Below, in pieces: positions 16,924 through 25,679 of a stretch of DNA of 64,000 nt. A program made the position numbers and the translations under genes. Positions within the stretch are counted from its first letter, which is position 1, and each line of letters begins with the position of its first letter. Below the pieces are notes generated by a model, which searched no databases, was not told the origin of the DNA, and saw only the letters and a program-made list of their open reading frames with translations. The DNA is from Halobacterium rubrum (lineage in GTDB: Archaea > Halobacteriota > Halobacteria > Halobacteriales > Halobacteriaceae), in contig NZ_JAJQQZ010000001.1 of assembly GCF_021729015.1 (NCBI RefSeq), positions 496,001 through 560,000 on the forward strand. Direction: 5' to 3'.

Positions 16924-16929
16924 TTTAGT
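16924..16929 (+). promoter_or_regulatory. TATA-like box for the Agl23-like gene
   Basis: tttagt ends 22 nt before the ATG at 16952, within an otherwise GC-rich stretch; consistent with a leaderless transcript. Confidence 0.45.
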
Positions 16930-16951
16930 ACCGTCTCCGCAACCGCGTGGT

Positions 16952-18664
16952 ATGTCTCGGACCCGCGACGGCTCGTCCGCCCGCGTCGCGGTCGCCCTCC
17001 TCGCGGTGGCGGCGGCCGGACTCGCCGCCAGACTGTGGTCGCTGGGGTGGCGCGTCGCCCACCAGGACGAGGCCCGCGTCGCTCACTGGACGCTCCAGTA
17101 CATGGAGCTCGGCGCCTGGGAGTACCGCGCAATCATCCACGGCCCGTTCCTCCCGCACGTCAACGGCGTCGTCTTCGACCTGCTCGGGCCGTCGGACTTC
17201 ACGATGCGCCTCGTGGTCGCCGTCGTTGGCGGCCTGCTGGTGCTGTCGGCGTGGCTGTTCCGCAGCCGGCTGTCGGACGTCGAGGTGGTCGCGCTGGGCG
17301 CGTTCCTCGCCGCCAACCCCGTCCTGCTGTACTACTCGCGGTTCATGCGTAACGACGTCCTGCTGGCGGCGTTCATGCTGACCGCGCTGGGGTGCTTCGT
17401 GCGCTTCGTCGACACCCGGCGGGTGCGCTACCTCTACGCCGGCGCGCTCGTGTTCGCGCTGGCGTTCACGACGAAGGAGAACAGCCTCCTGTACCCGGTC
17501 TGCTGGCTCGGCGCGCTCGCGCTGGTCTTCGACGGCCGCATGGTGCTGGCGGAGGCAAGCGACGACGAAGACGGCCCGGGCCGGTACGAGACCGCGAAAC
17601 AGTACGCCGGCCGCGTGCTCCGCGGGGCCTGGCGGCACAAGCTCGACCTCGTGCTCTCGGCGTTCGTCGCGGCCGTCGTCGTCGTGGCGTTCTACGCCCC
17701 GAAGCCGGGCTTCTACCAGCTGTTCTCGAACCCCGGCATCGCCGGCGACGTCCTCCACACGGCGACCGTCGGGAGCTACGAGGAGTTCGCCGACCTCTGG
17801 GGGTCGACGAGCACGAAACAGCACTCCTACATCGCGTTCCTCGAGCACGACCTGGACGTGCTCGTCGCGGGCGGCACGACGCTCGTGGCGTTCGCCCTGC
17901 TGGGGTTCCTCCACGACCGGTACGCCACCGAACAGTCGCGGCCACTGGTCGCGTTCTGCTTCTACTGGGGGGCGTTCTCCGTGTTCGGCTACCCCGCGGT
18001 CTCTGACATCGCCGCCGGCTGGACCGCCGTGAACGCGCTCGTGCCACTGGCGGTGCCGGCAGCCGCCGGCGTCGGCGTCGTCGTCCGGTACGGTCGGCGC
18101 GGCGTCGAGACCGGGGACGCGACGAAGGTCCGGGTGGCCGTCGCCGTGCTCGTCGTCGCTGCCGCCGGCACCGGCGCCGTCGCCGCCGAGACGTCGTACG
18201 CGAGCCCGCAGAGCCCCGAGAACCCGCTCGTGCAGTACGCACAGCCAGGCGGGGAGATGCAGCCCACTATCCGGGACGTCAAGCGCGTCTCCGCCGCGAA
18301 CGACGGCGTCGACGTGCTGTACTACGACGACGAGGACGACGACGCCGGGGACGGGCTGGAGTTCCACCGGAGCGGCGACGACGACTTCAACGTCAGCACC
18401 GGCCCGCCGGCGGGCTGGCACGACCGGTTGCCGTTCCCGTGGTACCTCGCGCACGTCGACGCGAACACGACCAGCGTCCAGACGCCGTCTGACTTCCCCG
18501 CCGACCCGCCGCCGGTCGTCATCTCCGTCGCGAGCGAGGAGGACGACTTCGCGTCCCAGCTCGACGGCGACTACGAGCGCCACGCCTACCCCCGGTACTT
18601 GACCGACCTGTCCCGGACGCTCGTCGTCTACGTCGACCAGTCGGCGCTCCCCGCCGACGCGTAG
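16952..18664 (+). CDS. Agl23-like / TIGR03663 membrane protein
   Basis: 570-residue polytopic membrane protein of the TIGR03663 group, also named flippase activity-associated Agl23. After a first hydrophobic segment it has the family motif HQDEARVAHWTLQYMELG and then AIIHGPFLPHVNG, reminiscent of GT-C/PMT-type enzymes where an early Asp-Glu faces the lipid-sugar donor. About ten further hydrophobic segments follow, then a soluble acidic C-terminal domain (from about residue 420). Role in glycan transfer or lipid-sugar flipping is inferred from family naming. Confidence 0.85.
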   Translation: MSRTRDGSSARVAVALLAVAAAGLAARLWSLGWRVAHQDEARVAHWTLQYMELGAWEYRAIIHGPFLPHVNGVVFDLLGPSDFTMRLVVAVVGGLLVLSAWLFRSRLSDVEVVALGAFLAANPVLLYYSRFMRNDVLLAAFMLTALGCFVRFVDTRRVRYLYAGALVFALAFTTKENSLLYPVCWLGALALVFDGRMVLAEASDDEDGPGRYETAKQYAGRVLRGAWRHKLDLVLSAFVAAVVVVAFYAPKPGFYQLFSNPGIAGDVLHTATVGSYEEFADLWGSTSTKQHSYIAFLEHDLDVLVAGGTTLVAFALLGFLHDRYATEQSRPLVAFCFYWGAFSVFGYPAVSDIAAGWTAVNALVPLAVPAAAGVGVVVRYGRRGVETGDATKVRVAVAVLVVAAAGTGAVAAETSYASPQSPENPLVQYAQPGGEMQPTIRDVKRVSAANDGVDVLYYDDEDDDAGDGLEFHRSGDDDFNVSTGPPAGWHDRLPFPWYLAHVDANTTSVQTPSDFPADPPPVVISVASEEDDFASQLDGDYERHAYPRYLTDLSRTLVVYVDQSALPADA

Positions 18665-18721
18665 CTGGCCGCGCAGTCGCCGGGCCGAGACGGCCGGGTG
18701 CTGGCGGCCGGACTGCGACGG

Positions 18722-18728
18722 TATTAAA
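18722..18728 (+). promoter_or_regulatory. TATA-like box for the AAA ATPase gene
   Basis: tattaaa lies 26 nt before the GTG at 18755 (20 nt before the GTG at 18749); this places transcription start close to the start codon, so the gene is probably leaderless. Confidence 0.5.
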
Positions 18729-18754
18729 CGGCCCGGGGCGGTAGTTCAGTGCTA

Positions 18755-20077
18755 GTGACCGAGGCTCTCGACGTCGTGGAGTTCCTGTTGACGGCTCGCG
18801 TCTACGACCGCCACCAGGAGCTAGACGAGAACGACCTGCCGCCGGCGCACCGGAGCGCGCTCTGGGGGGACGACGGCGTCCCCCGGCCGCCACAGACCAC
18901 CGAGGAAGCGACCCGCGAGGCGACTGGCGTCGCCGACCCCTGGGACGCCGTCTCCGGTCTGATGTTCACCGACCGGGACGCGTTCGCCGGGAACGTCTCG
19001 CTGGTGGACGACGACATGGCAATCGACTGGTTCGTGGAGCGCGCGGACAGCGAGCGCGTCCGCGACAACCCCGTACTGGCGTTCGTGCTCGGCGACGAGT
19101 TCGGCGTCGACTACGAGGCCGCCCGCGAGGAGAACCGGTCGGTGCAGGCGGACCCGCAGTGGATCGACGGCCTGCTGGAGGAGTACTTCGACGAGGACGA
19201 CGAGGAGATGCTGGACCTCGTGGAGGTGCGGTCGCCCGCCGACATCGAGGTGACCCTCGACGACATCGTGCTCACCGAGGAACAGGAAGAGGAGATGTCG
19301 AAGGTGGCGAAGGCCATCGAGCACCGCGACTACCTCGCGACCATCGGCCTCAGCGAGATCGGGAAACTGCTGTTCGTCGGACCGCCGGGCACGGGGAAGA
19401 CGTCGACCGCCCGCGGGCTCGCCCACCAGCTCGACCTGCCGTTCGTGGAGGTCAAGCTCTCGATGATCACGAGCCAGTACCTCGGCGAGACGGCGAAGAA
19501 CGTCGAGAAGGTCTTCGAGGTGGCGAAACGGCTGTCGCCGTGTATCCTCTTCATGGACGAGTTCGACTTCGTCGCCACCACCCGGACCGGCGACGAGCAC
19601 AACGCCATCAAGCGCGCGGTCAACACGCTGCTGAAGAGCATCGACGAGGTCAGCCTCGTCAACGACGACGTGTTGCTCATCGGCGCGACCAACCACCCGG
19701 ACGAGCTGGACGCGGCGGCGTGGCGGCGCTTCGACGAGATTCTCTCGTTCCCGCGGCCGGACGAAGGGATGCGCGCCGACATCATCTCGCTGGTCACCAG
19801 CGAGGTCGACGTCGCGGACTTCGACCCGGCGGAGGTCGCCGCCGAGACGGAGGGGCTCACCGGGAGCGACCTCCGACTGGTGCTCCGCGAGGCCGTGCTC
19901 GACGCGCTCGTGGAGGACCGCACGGAACTCACGCAGGACGACCTCCTCGCGGCCATCGAGGACTTCGAGGACCGCGACCACCTCCGGAACCTCGACACGC
20001 TCGAGGACGCGCTGGACGAGGACCACGACGGCCACGACCACGCCGACCACGACCACCCCACCCCGGACCCGGAATGA
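18755..20077 (+). CDS. AAA family ATPase with His-rich tail
   Basis: About 440-residue cytoplasmic ATPase with one AAA module. Residues 1-165 form an acidic N-terminal region without a known domain. Then come Walker A GPPGTGKTSTARGLA (about 210-224), Walker B ILFMDEFDF (about 265-273), sensor 1 IGATNHPDELD and an arginine-rich AAWRRFDEIL second region of homology. The C-terminus ends in a His/Asp-rich tail (HDGHDHADHDH) that could bind metal. GTG codons at 18749 and 18755 are both possible starts; 18755 gives MTEALDVVEFLL. The stop overlaps the next gene (ATGA). Confidence 0.88.
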   Translation: MTEALDVVEFLLTARVYDRHQELDENDLPPAHRSALWGDDGVPRPPQTTEEATREATGVADPWDAVSGLMFTDRDAFAGNVSLVDDDMAIDWFVERADSERVRDNPVLAFVLGDEFGVDYEAAREENRSVQADPQWIDGLLEEYFDEDDEEMLDLVEVRSPADIEVTLDDIVLTEEQEEEMSKVAKAIEHRDYLATIGLSEIGKLLFVGPPGTGKTSTARGLAHQLDLPFVEVKLSMITSQYLGETAKNVEKVFEVAKRLSPCILFMDEFDFVATTRTGDEHNAIKRAVNTLLKSIDEVSLVNDDVLLIGATNHPDELDAAAWRRFDEILSFPRPDEGMRADIISLVTSEVDVADFDPAEVAAETEGLTGSDLRLVLREAVLDALVEDRTELTQDDLLAAIEDFEDRDHLRNLDTLEDALDEDHDGHDHADHDHPTPDPE

Positions 20078-20895
20078 GGGTCACGCTGCTCGGCACCGGC
20101 GACACCACAGGCACTCCGACGCCGGACTGCGACTGCGACACGTGCCGGGCGGCCCGCGAGCGCGACGTCGAACGCACCCGGTTCTCCGTCCACGTCGAGG
20201 ACGAGGCGTCCGGAGACACCCTCCTGCTGGACTTCAGCCCCGACTTCCGGTACCAGTTCCTCCGCGAGGACGACGCCGGGCTGCCAGACGCCGGCGTGGT
20301 CTCACACATCCACTTCGACCACCTCGACGGGCTCGGGAACGCCTACCGGCTGTTCGACGACCTGCCGGTGTACGCCGCCGACGAGGCCGACCCCGTCACG
20401 GGAGAGTCGGTCGCCGAGACGGTCGCGTCGAAGTACGACTACCTCGACAACGTCCACCCGCGGGCCGTCACGCCACTCGAACCGTTCGAGGCGGCCGGCT
20501 TCGAGGTCACGCTCGTGCCCGTCGACCACCCGCCGCTGCTGTGCTACGGTGTCGTCGTCGAGCGCGACGGAGCGACGCTCGCGCTCTCGGGCGACACGAC
20601 CTTCGACATCCCCGAGGCCTCCCGGGCGGCGATGCGGGACCCGGACCTCCTGCTCGCGGACGGTATCGTCCCCGCGCACCTCGCTGACTACCACCCGAAG
20701 GGCGGCCGCCACCCCGACGCCGACGGCGTCCCGCGAACCTTCGGCACGAAACACATGACGAAGGAGGGCGCGCTCGCGCTCGGCGACGACCTCGACGCCG
20801 ACCAGACGAGAGTCGTCCACGCCGCCCACTACTACCCCGTCGAGGAGGCGTTCGCCGACGACATCGCCGTCGACGGCGAAGTCTTCGAACTCTAG
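20074..20895 (+). CDS. PhnP-like MBL-fold phosphodiesterase/hydrolase
   Basis: 273-residue metallo-beta-lactamase-fold enzyme of the PhnP/RNase Z-like group. It begins MRVTLLGTGDTTGTPTP and has an N-terminal CDCDTCRAA zinc site typical of PhnP, the metal motif SHIHFDHLDGLG (about residue 72), VDHPPLLCYG, LSGDTTFD and the late VVHAAHYY. PhnP cleaves cyclic phosphodiesters; whether this copy does so is inference. The ATG lies inside the stop of the AAA ATPase gene, so the two are almost certainly co-expressed. Its TAG shares a CTAG with the stop of the next, convergent gene. Confidence 0.88.
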   Translation: MRVTLLGTGDTTGTPTPDCDCDTCRAARERDVERTRFSVHVEDEASGDTLLLDFSPDFRYQFLREDDAGLPDAGVVSHIHFDHLDGLGNAYRLFDDLPVYAADEADPVTGESVAETVASKYDYLDNVHPRAVTPLEPFEAAGFEVTLVPVDHPPLLCYGVVVERDGATLALSGDTTFDIPEASRAAMRDPDLLLADGIVPAHLADYHPKGGRHPDADGVPRTFGTKHMTKEGALALGDDLDADQTRVVHAAHYYPVEEAFADDIAVDGEVFEL

Positions 20896-21233
20896 GTCGG
20901 TTCGGGGCGGCTGCGGGCCCACGCCACGCCGACCGCGAACCCGAACACGGCGAGCCCGAAGGCGTAGACGAGTAGCCACGGCGGCGCGTCGACGGTCGTC
21001 AGCCCGAACAGCCCGAGAGTGAGACCACCGCCGAGCGCGCCGGCGGCCCAGTCCGGGTCCGAAAGCTCGGACCGACCCCTGACGACGTCGGGATGCCGAG
21101 CGATGTAGAACCCGGTCGCGCCGTACAGTGCGGCCGTCGGAACCAGCGACACCGGTGGCGCGTCGAGAACCAGAGAGACGCCGGTCGCAGCCAGCGCGGC
21201 CGCCACTGCGAGCGCTCGTTCACGTCGTCGCAT
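20892..21233 (-). CDS. Small membrane protein, unknown
   Basis: 113-residue hydrophobic protein with about four membrane segments (ALAVAAALAATGVSLVL, VSLVPTAALYGATGFYI, AAGALGGGLTLGLFGLT, LLVYAFGLAVFGFAVGVAW) and a basic N-terminus MRRRER. No family recognised. Its TAG stop shares the palindrome CTAG at 20892-20895 with the convergent MBL gene, leaving no intergenic DNA. Codon use and acidity of loops match the neighbours. Confidence 0.75.
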   Translation of the reverse strand: MRRRERALAVAAALAATGVSLVLDAPPVSLVPTAALYGATGFYIARHPDVVRGRSELSDPDWAAGALGGGLTLGLFGLTTVDAPPWLLVYAFGLAVFGFAVGVAWARSRPEPT

Positions 21234-21290
21234 ACGTGCCGGTGGCGCCGTCCGAACTTCAAACGGCCGGCGGACTCGCAGGGCGTGCAG

Positions 21291-22286
21291 TCAGAACTGG
21301 TCGAGGCCCGCCTGCCGTCGCCTACCGCCGGACTCGCGCTGCCACGCCGTGCGTCGCTCCCGTTCGGCGTCGAGGTCCGCCGGCGGCGGGTCCGCGTCGA
21401 CGAACCCCGGACACTCCTCGCCGCACTCGCTGGCGGGGTCGACGACGCGCTCGAAGTGCTCGCAGTACGGCAGGGTAGCGTCCCCGGCCCCGCCGTCGCC
21501 AGCCGTCGCACGAGCGCACGGCGGCAGGTCGAACGTCCGCCACCCCTTGCCGTAGGCGCGCTCGGCCACTCGCCGCCGCTGACGGGCCTTCTCGTCGGCC
21601 GTCACCGGGCGGACGTCGGTACGAGCGGTGTGTTCGTCCAGCACCTCCAGTCCCGGCCCTGTTGAGTCGAGGGGCTCGGGCTCCCGGACGACCTCGACCG
21701 GGTCGTCGCGGTCGAAGTCCACGCGCCAGACGCCCACCGCCTCGGGGAGGCGGTTCAGGTGCGCTCGCGTGACGTGGGACTCGGTGGCGAGAACGGCGTA
21801 GTCGAGCACGCTGAGGCTGGCGTCGTGGCGCATCTGGAGCTCCAGGTCGCCGGGCCGCCCGAGGTCGGGCTTGTTCTCCACGCCCACCAGCCCGCCGACC
21901 CAGTCCGGGTAACGGGCGACCTGCCGGACGACCTGCTGGCCGTCCCGGCGCGTCACGTCGAGGAACCCGGCTTCGGCGCCGTGCTCCGCGACGGCTCGCG
22001 CGCGCTCTGGCGGCCCGTCGGACACTCGGGTGACGCGCTCGTACTCGCCGACTGGCACGTCGGCGTCCAGCACCGCCGGCGGCACTGTCTCGCTCGTGAG
22101 CGTGACGCGCTCGTCGAACGACGGGCCCGGGAGCACGCAGACGGTGTCCACGATGCGGCCGCCGGCGGCGTGCACGCTCGTCCCGAGCTGCCGGGCGACC
22201 ACGCCAGCCACCCCGCCGACCCCGGGCACGCTGCCGGCGCCCTCGAGGTGCGCGCACAGCCGTAGTTCGAACGCGTACTCTCGCAC
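21291..22286 (-). CDS. DUF5787-like haloarchaeal protein
   Basis: 331-residue protein found in haloarchaea, which I believe is the family called DUF5787. It begins MREYAFELRLCAHLE and contains a middle part resembling a restriction-fold core (GGLVGVENKPDLGRPGDLELQM: acidic residue, then E-x-K), typical of PD-(D/E)XK nucleases. The C-terminal 90 residues are rich in Arg and hold a Cys cluster (CEHFERVVDP, CGEECPG) that may bind metal. Function is not established; the nuclease idea is from the visible E-N-K and upstream Asp only. Confidence 0.75.
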   Translation of the reverse strand: MREYAFELRLCAHLEGAGSVPGVGGVAGVVARQLGTSVHAAGGRIVDTVCVLPGPSFDERVTLTSETVPPAVLDADVPVGEYERVTRVSDGPPERARAVAEHGAEAGFLDVTRRDGQQVVRQVARYPDWVGGLVGVENKPDLGRPGDLELQMRHDASLSVLDYAVLATESHVTRAHLNRLPEAVGVWRVDFDRDDPVEVVREPEPLDSTGPGLEVLDEHTARTDVRPVTADEKARQRRRVAERAYGKGWRTFDLPPCARATAGDGGAGDATLPYCEHFERVVDPASECGEECPGFVDADPPPADLDAERERRTAWQRESGGRRRQAGLDQF

Positions 22287-22328
22287 TGGGCCCGCGTAGG
22301 GACCCGGCGGGGTTAAATCGTCCTCCCG

Positions 22329-23624
22329 TCAGTCGTCGGTCGCCGGCTGGCTGCCGCTGGTGGCGTCCGGTGCGGGCGCCGGCGGCTCGTGCGTCCCGAA
22401 CTCGGGGTGGGTCTCCTCCATCCACGCGTAGACGACCGCGCCGGAGACGAACATCAGGCCAGCAGTCACGTAGAACGCCGCTTCGGCGCTCACGAACTCC
22501 ATCGAGGCCCCGATGACGACCGCGCCGACGGCGTACCCGGAGTCACGCCACATCCGGTAGACGCCCATGCCGGCCGACCGCCACGTCGGGTGGGCGGCGT
22601 CGCTGGGCACGGTCATCAGGTTCGGGTACAGCAGCGCCATGCCGAGTCCGGAGGCGGCGGCGAGGACGGCCCATGGGACGTAGCCGTCGACGAACGCCAT
22701 GCCGAGGACGCCGCCGCCGGCGAGGAACATCCCCGCGACGACCGGCGGCCGGCGGCCGACCCGGTCGGCGAGCCCCCCGGTCGCGATCTGGAGGAAGTAC
22801 ATCGCGCTGTGGACGCCGACGACGACGCCGACGGCAGCGATGCCCAGTCCCTCGCTCGTGAGGTACAGCGGGACGGCGATCCAGAACAGCGTGTCCACGA
22901 AGTTCTCGACGTGGCCGGCCTGCGCGGCCGCGAACAGCGTGCGGTCGCCGTAGGTCGCGCGCTTCAGCACCGCGGCGAACGGGAGGTTCGCGTCGTGGTG
23001 GTCGTCGTCGCCCTCGGCCTGCGCGTACTGGACGGTCTCCTCGACGAGGAAGACCGACAGCAGCAGCGCCAGCACGACGACGACGCCGAGGAAGTAGAAC
23101 GGCTCCGGCCGGAGGCTGTACTGACCGGCGATGACGCCCGTGACCCATGCGCCGGCGGCGACGCCCGTGTACCCGAACGCCTCGTCGATGCCGACCGCGA
23201 GCCCGCGCTGGTCGGGGCTCGCCAGGTCGATCTTGGCGTTGATGGCCATGCTCCACGTGAGCGCCTGGTTGACGCCGAGCAGGAGGTTCCCGACAGTGAC
23301 CCACTCCCAGCTCGGCGCGAACACGAGGATGACCGGCAGCGGGAGCGCCGTCACCCAGCCGGCGACGAGCACGGGCCTGCGGCCGTACTCCTCGCCCCAC
23401 TTGCCCGCGTAGAGGTTCAGGATGGACTTGACGACACCGAAGGAGACGACGAACGACCCGACGACGAGCAGCGACTCGACGCCGAGCACGTCCCGGCCCA
23501 GCACGGGGACGACGGCGCGCTCGGAGCCGATGGTGAGCCCTGTCGCGAACACGAGCACCACGTGCAGCGAGAACTGCCCGAGGTGTTCGCGGATGCCCTG
23601 TGTGAGTTCGGTCGGTTCCGTCAT
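22329..23624 (-). CDS. MFS transporter
   Basis: 431-residue major facilitator with about 12 membrane helices and the loop 2-3 motif LYAGKWGEEYGRRP (G-x3-D/E-RxGRR-like), repeated in the second half as GGLADRVGRRPPV. Substrate unknown; similar proteins are annotated as sugar or drug efflux carriers. The ATG lies one base after the stop of the rhodanese-MBL gene on the same strand, so the transporter is probably co-translated with it and may move a sulfur-containing compound or its product (inference). Confidence 0.9.
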   Translation of the reverse strand: MTEPTELTQGIREHLGQFSLHVVLVFATGLTIGSERAVVPVLGRDVLGVESLLVVGSFVVSFGVVKSILNLYAGKWGEEYGRRPVLVAGWVTALPLPVILVFAPSWEWVTVGNLLLGVNQALTWSMAINAKIDLASPDQRGLAVGIDEAFGYTGVAAGAWVTGVIAGQYSLRPEPFYFLGVVVVLALLLSVFLVEETVQYAQAEGDDDHHDANLPFAAVLKRATYGDRTLFAAAQAGHVENFVDTLFWIAVPLYLTSEGLGIAAVGVVVGVHSAMYFLQIATGGLADRVGRRPPVVAGMFLAGGGVLGMAFVDGYVPWAVLAAASGLGMALLYPNLMTVPSDAAHPTWRSAGMGVYRMWRDSGYAVGAVVIGASMEFVSAEAAFYVTAGLMFVSGAVVYAWMEETHPEFGTHEPPAPAPDATSGSQPATDD

Positions 23625-23625
23625 C

Positions 23626-24753
23626 TCACTCGGCCGCGCAGTTGTTCGGCCCCAGTTCCAGTTCGGCGAGCTTCGAGTCCGGGACGGACACCTCGCCGAC
23701 GTTCGTGCGTTTCACGCGCTCGAAGTTCGGCGGGTGGTCCGGGACGTCCGAGGCGAGCGTGTCGACGAAGTCCGCGCGGTCGCGGGCAAGGTCGGCGTTG
23801 CGCTCTGCGACCTCGTCGAGGCTCGCCGACACGGGCGGCTCGGGTGACCCGGGGTCGTGGGCGGGGAGGACGACGGCGTCCCCGGGCCGGTCGAGCAACC
23901 GCTGGAGGCTGTCGTAGAGCGTCGCCGCGTTCGCTGCGGCGTCGCTGTCCTCGATGCCGGCCTCGACGCCGAGTTCGACGCGGCCGACGCTCCCGTGGAA
24001 CAGGGTGTCGCCGGTGAGCAGCGCCGCGCCCTCGACGTCGAAGGAGACGCTGCCCTCGCTGTGGCCGGGCGTGTGGACGACTTCGACCGTCACGCCGCCG
24101 ACGTCGACGGTGTCGCCGTCCGCGAGTGGCGTGGCGTCGAGCGCGAGCGCGTCCGACGGGTGGAGGTAGTAGGGGGTGTCGTGGCGGCCGGCGAGGTCGG
24201 TGCCGCCGGAGACGTGGTCGGCGTGGGCGTGCGTGTCGAAGACCCCGACGAGGTCGGCGTCGTGGTCGTCGAGCACGGCCTCGTACTCCGCCACGTAGTG
24301 CGACGGGTCGAAGACCGCGGCCTCGCCGTCGGCGACGAGGACGTGCGAGAGACAGCCCTTCCCCGGGCGGGCGACCTGCACGAGCGTGCCGTCGAGGCCG
24401 GCGTCGACGGGGGCCCGGCGGTGGACCCGGCTCCAGCCGTTCATCCCGTCGACGAGGGTCGCGGCGTCGTAGCCCATCTCTGTCAGCACGTCCGTCGCCG
24501 TCTGCGAGACGACGCCGGCGGCACAGACGGTGACGACTGTCGGCTCCTCGGGGAGCGCCGAGAGGTCGTCTCTGGCGGCTCCGCGGTCGTGCGTGAGCTC
24601 GTCGTAGACGTCGACGTTGACGCTGCCCGGAATATGCCAGTCCTCGAAGTCGCCGCTGTGGCGGACGTCGAGGACGAGAACGTCGTCGTCGTCGTCGCCG
24701 TCGTCGCTGGCCTGCAGGCGTTCGCTCAGTTCGTCCGGCGTGATTTCTGGCAT
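23626..24753 (-). CDS. Rhodanese-MBL fusion (persulfide dioxygenase-like)
   Basis: 375-residue protein with two domains. Residues 1-105 are a rhodanese sulfurtransferase domain with DVRHSGDFEDWHIPGSVNV and the active Cys in VVTVCAAGVVSQTA. Residues 115-330 are an MBL domain with DTHAHADHVSGG, HTPGHSEGSV, LLTGDTLF and a late LPAHDPG. This resembles persulfide dioxygenase-rhodanese proteins of sulfide oxidation, but with the domains in the order rhodanese then MBL. The C-terminus keeps the PPNFERVKR...GPNNCAAE block. Followed directly by an MFS gene; divergent from an HTH regulator. Confidence 0.88.
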   Translation of the reverse strand: MPEITPDELSERLQASDDGDDDDDVLVLDVRHSGDFEDWHIPGSVNVDVYDELTHDRGAARDDLSALPEEPTVVTVCAAGVVSQTATDVLTEMGYDAATLVDGMNGWSRVHRRAPVDAGLDGTLVQVARPGKGCLSHVLVADGEAAVFDPSHYVAEYEAVLDDHDADLVGVFDTHAHADHVSGGTDLAGRHDTPYYLHPSDALALDATPLADGDTVDVGGVTVEVVHTPGHSEGSVSFDVEGAALLTGDTLFHGSVGRVELGVEAGIEDSDAAANAATLYDSLQRLLDRPGDAVVLPAHDPGSPEPPVSASLDEVAERNADLARDRADFVDTLASDVPDHPPNFERVKRTNVGEVSVPDSKLAELELGPNNCAAE

Positions 24754-24792
24754 CAGTACCCGCCCGTAGTCGGAATGTGGGAATACGACTGG

Positions 24793-24820
24793 TGCCGGAC
24801 ATGGCCGGCAGTATTAATTT
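24793..24820 (+). promoter_or_regulatory. Palindromic operator plus TATA box upstream of the HTH regulator
   Basis: A perfect inverted repeat tgccgg-acatgg-ccggca (24793-24810) directly abuts an A/T-rich gtattaattt (24811-24820) that lies about 23-32 nt before the GTG at 24843. The 89-bp divergent region also serves the rhodanese-MBL gene, so the palindrome may be a shared operator, perhaps for the regulator itself. Confidence 0.55.
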
Positions 24821-24842
24821 TCTGTAGTGCATCTGTGCTCGC

Positions 24843-25577
24843 GTGAGCCTCTACGAAGCCTCGTTCCGGGTGCGCCACGAGTGCCCCTACCGGGAGATCT
24901 CGGAGCGGTACCCCGACCTCACCATCCGGGAGTGGTACCTCGACGACTGCCAGGTGGTCGAGCTGACCGCGCCCGACCCGCCGACCGACGACCTGCTCGC
25001 GGAGATCGACCGGCTCGGGACGGTGCTCCACGAGTCCAGCGGCGAGCACGGCCTCCACGTGGTCACGCAGTCGTGTCTCTGCTCGCTGGAGGACTCCATC
25101 ATCCAGCGCTTCGAGGCGTACAACGCGCTCTACCAGCCGCCGACCATCCACCGGCAGGGCTGGGAGCACTACACGGTGCTAGCGTTCGACGAGGGCGACG
25201 TCCGGGCGCTCCTCCGGGACCTCGAGGCCGACCGGGACGTCGACGTCCTCTCGAAGACGGCCATCGCCGAACAGGAACTCCCCCACAGCATGCTCGCGCC
25301 GGTCGACCAGCTGTTCGACGGCCTCACCGACAGACAGCTCGCGGCGCTCCAGCTCGCCCTCGAGTGCGGCTACTACGAGCAGCCCCGGCGGACGTCGCTG
25401 CGGGACCTCGCCGACCGCACGTCGGTCGCGCGCTCCACGTTCGAGGAACACCTCCGGAAGGCCGAGAACAAACTCCTGACGAGCGCCGGCCAGTTCCTCC
25501 GGCTGGTGACCGCCGGCTCGACGGCCGACCCGCTGCGAGCCGGTGCCTCCGAGCGGACGGAGTCGGGCGCCGACTGA
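24843..25577 (+). CDS. Bacterio-opsin activator-type HTH regulator
   Basis: 244-residue predicted transcription regulator. The N-terminal two thirds is a ligand/partner domain without named motif; the C-terminus (about 160-225) carries the HTH_10 domain seen in haloarchaeal Bat-like regulators: LTDRQLAALQLALECGYYEQP followed by TSLRDLADRTSVARSTFEEHLRKAENKLL. Start is a GTG at 24843, about 23-32 nt after an A/T-rich box, so probably leaderless. Divergent neighbour is the rhodanese-MBL/MFS pair, its most obvious possible target. Confidence 0.87.
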   Translation: MSLYEASFRVRHECPYREISERYPDLTIREWYLDDCQVVELTAPDPPTDDLLAEIDRLGTVLHESSGEHGLHVVTQSCLCSLEDSIIQRFEAYNALYQPPTIHRQGWEHYTVLAFDEGDVRALLRDLEADRDVDVLSKTAIAEQELPHSMLAPVDQLFDGLTDRQLAALQLALECGYYEQPRRTSLRDLADRTSVARSTFEEHLRKAENKLLTSAGQFLRLVTAGSTADPLRAGASERTESGAD

Positions 25578-25679
25578 CGGGCCACCGGCGGTCGGACACC
25601 GGCCGGCGAACCGCCGCCTCCGTAACAGTAGGTTTATCAGTCGTTCGGGGCGAAATTCACGCAAGATTACTCTGTGAAC

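Noticed and set aside
14598-16928. 776-codon open frame on the plus strand across three minus-strand genes
   Set aside because: Shadow of gtrA, the glycosyltransferase and thiolase; no motif or conserved start, while all three opposite frames have strong family motifs.
18735-18760. tRNA-like D-arm word tagttcagtgctag
   Set aside because: No acceptor, anticodon or T arm follows in order; the bases belong to the leader and first codons of the AAA ATPase gene.
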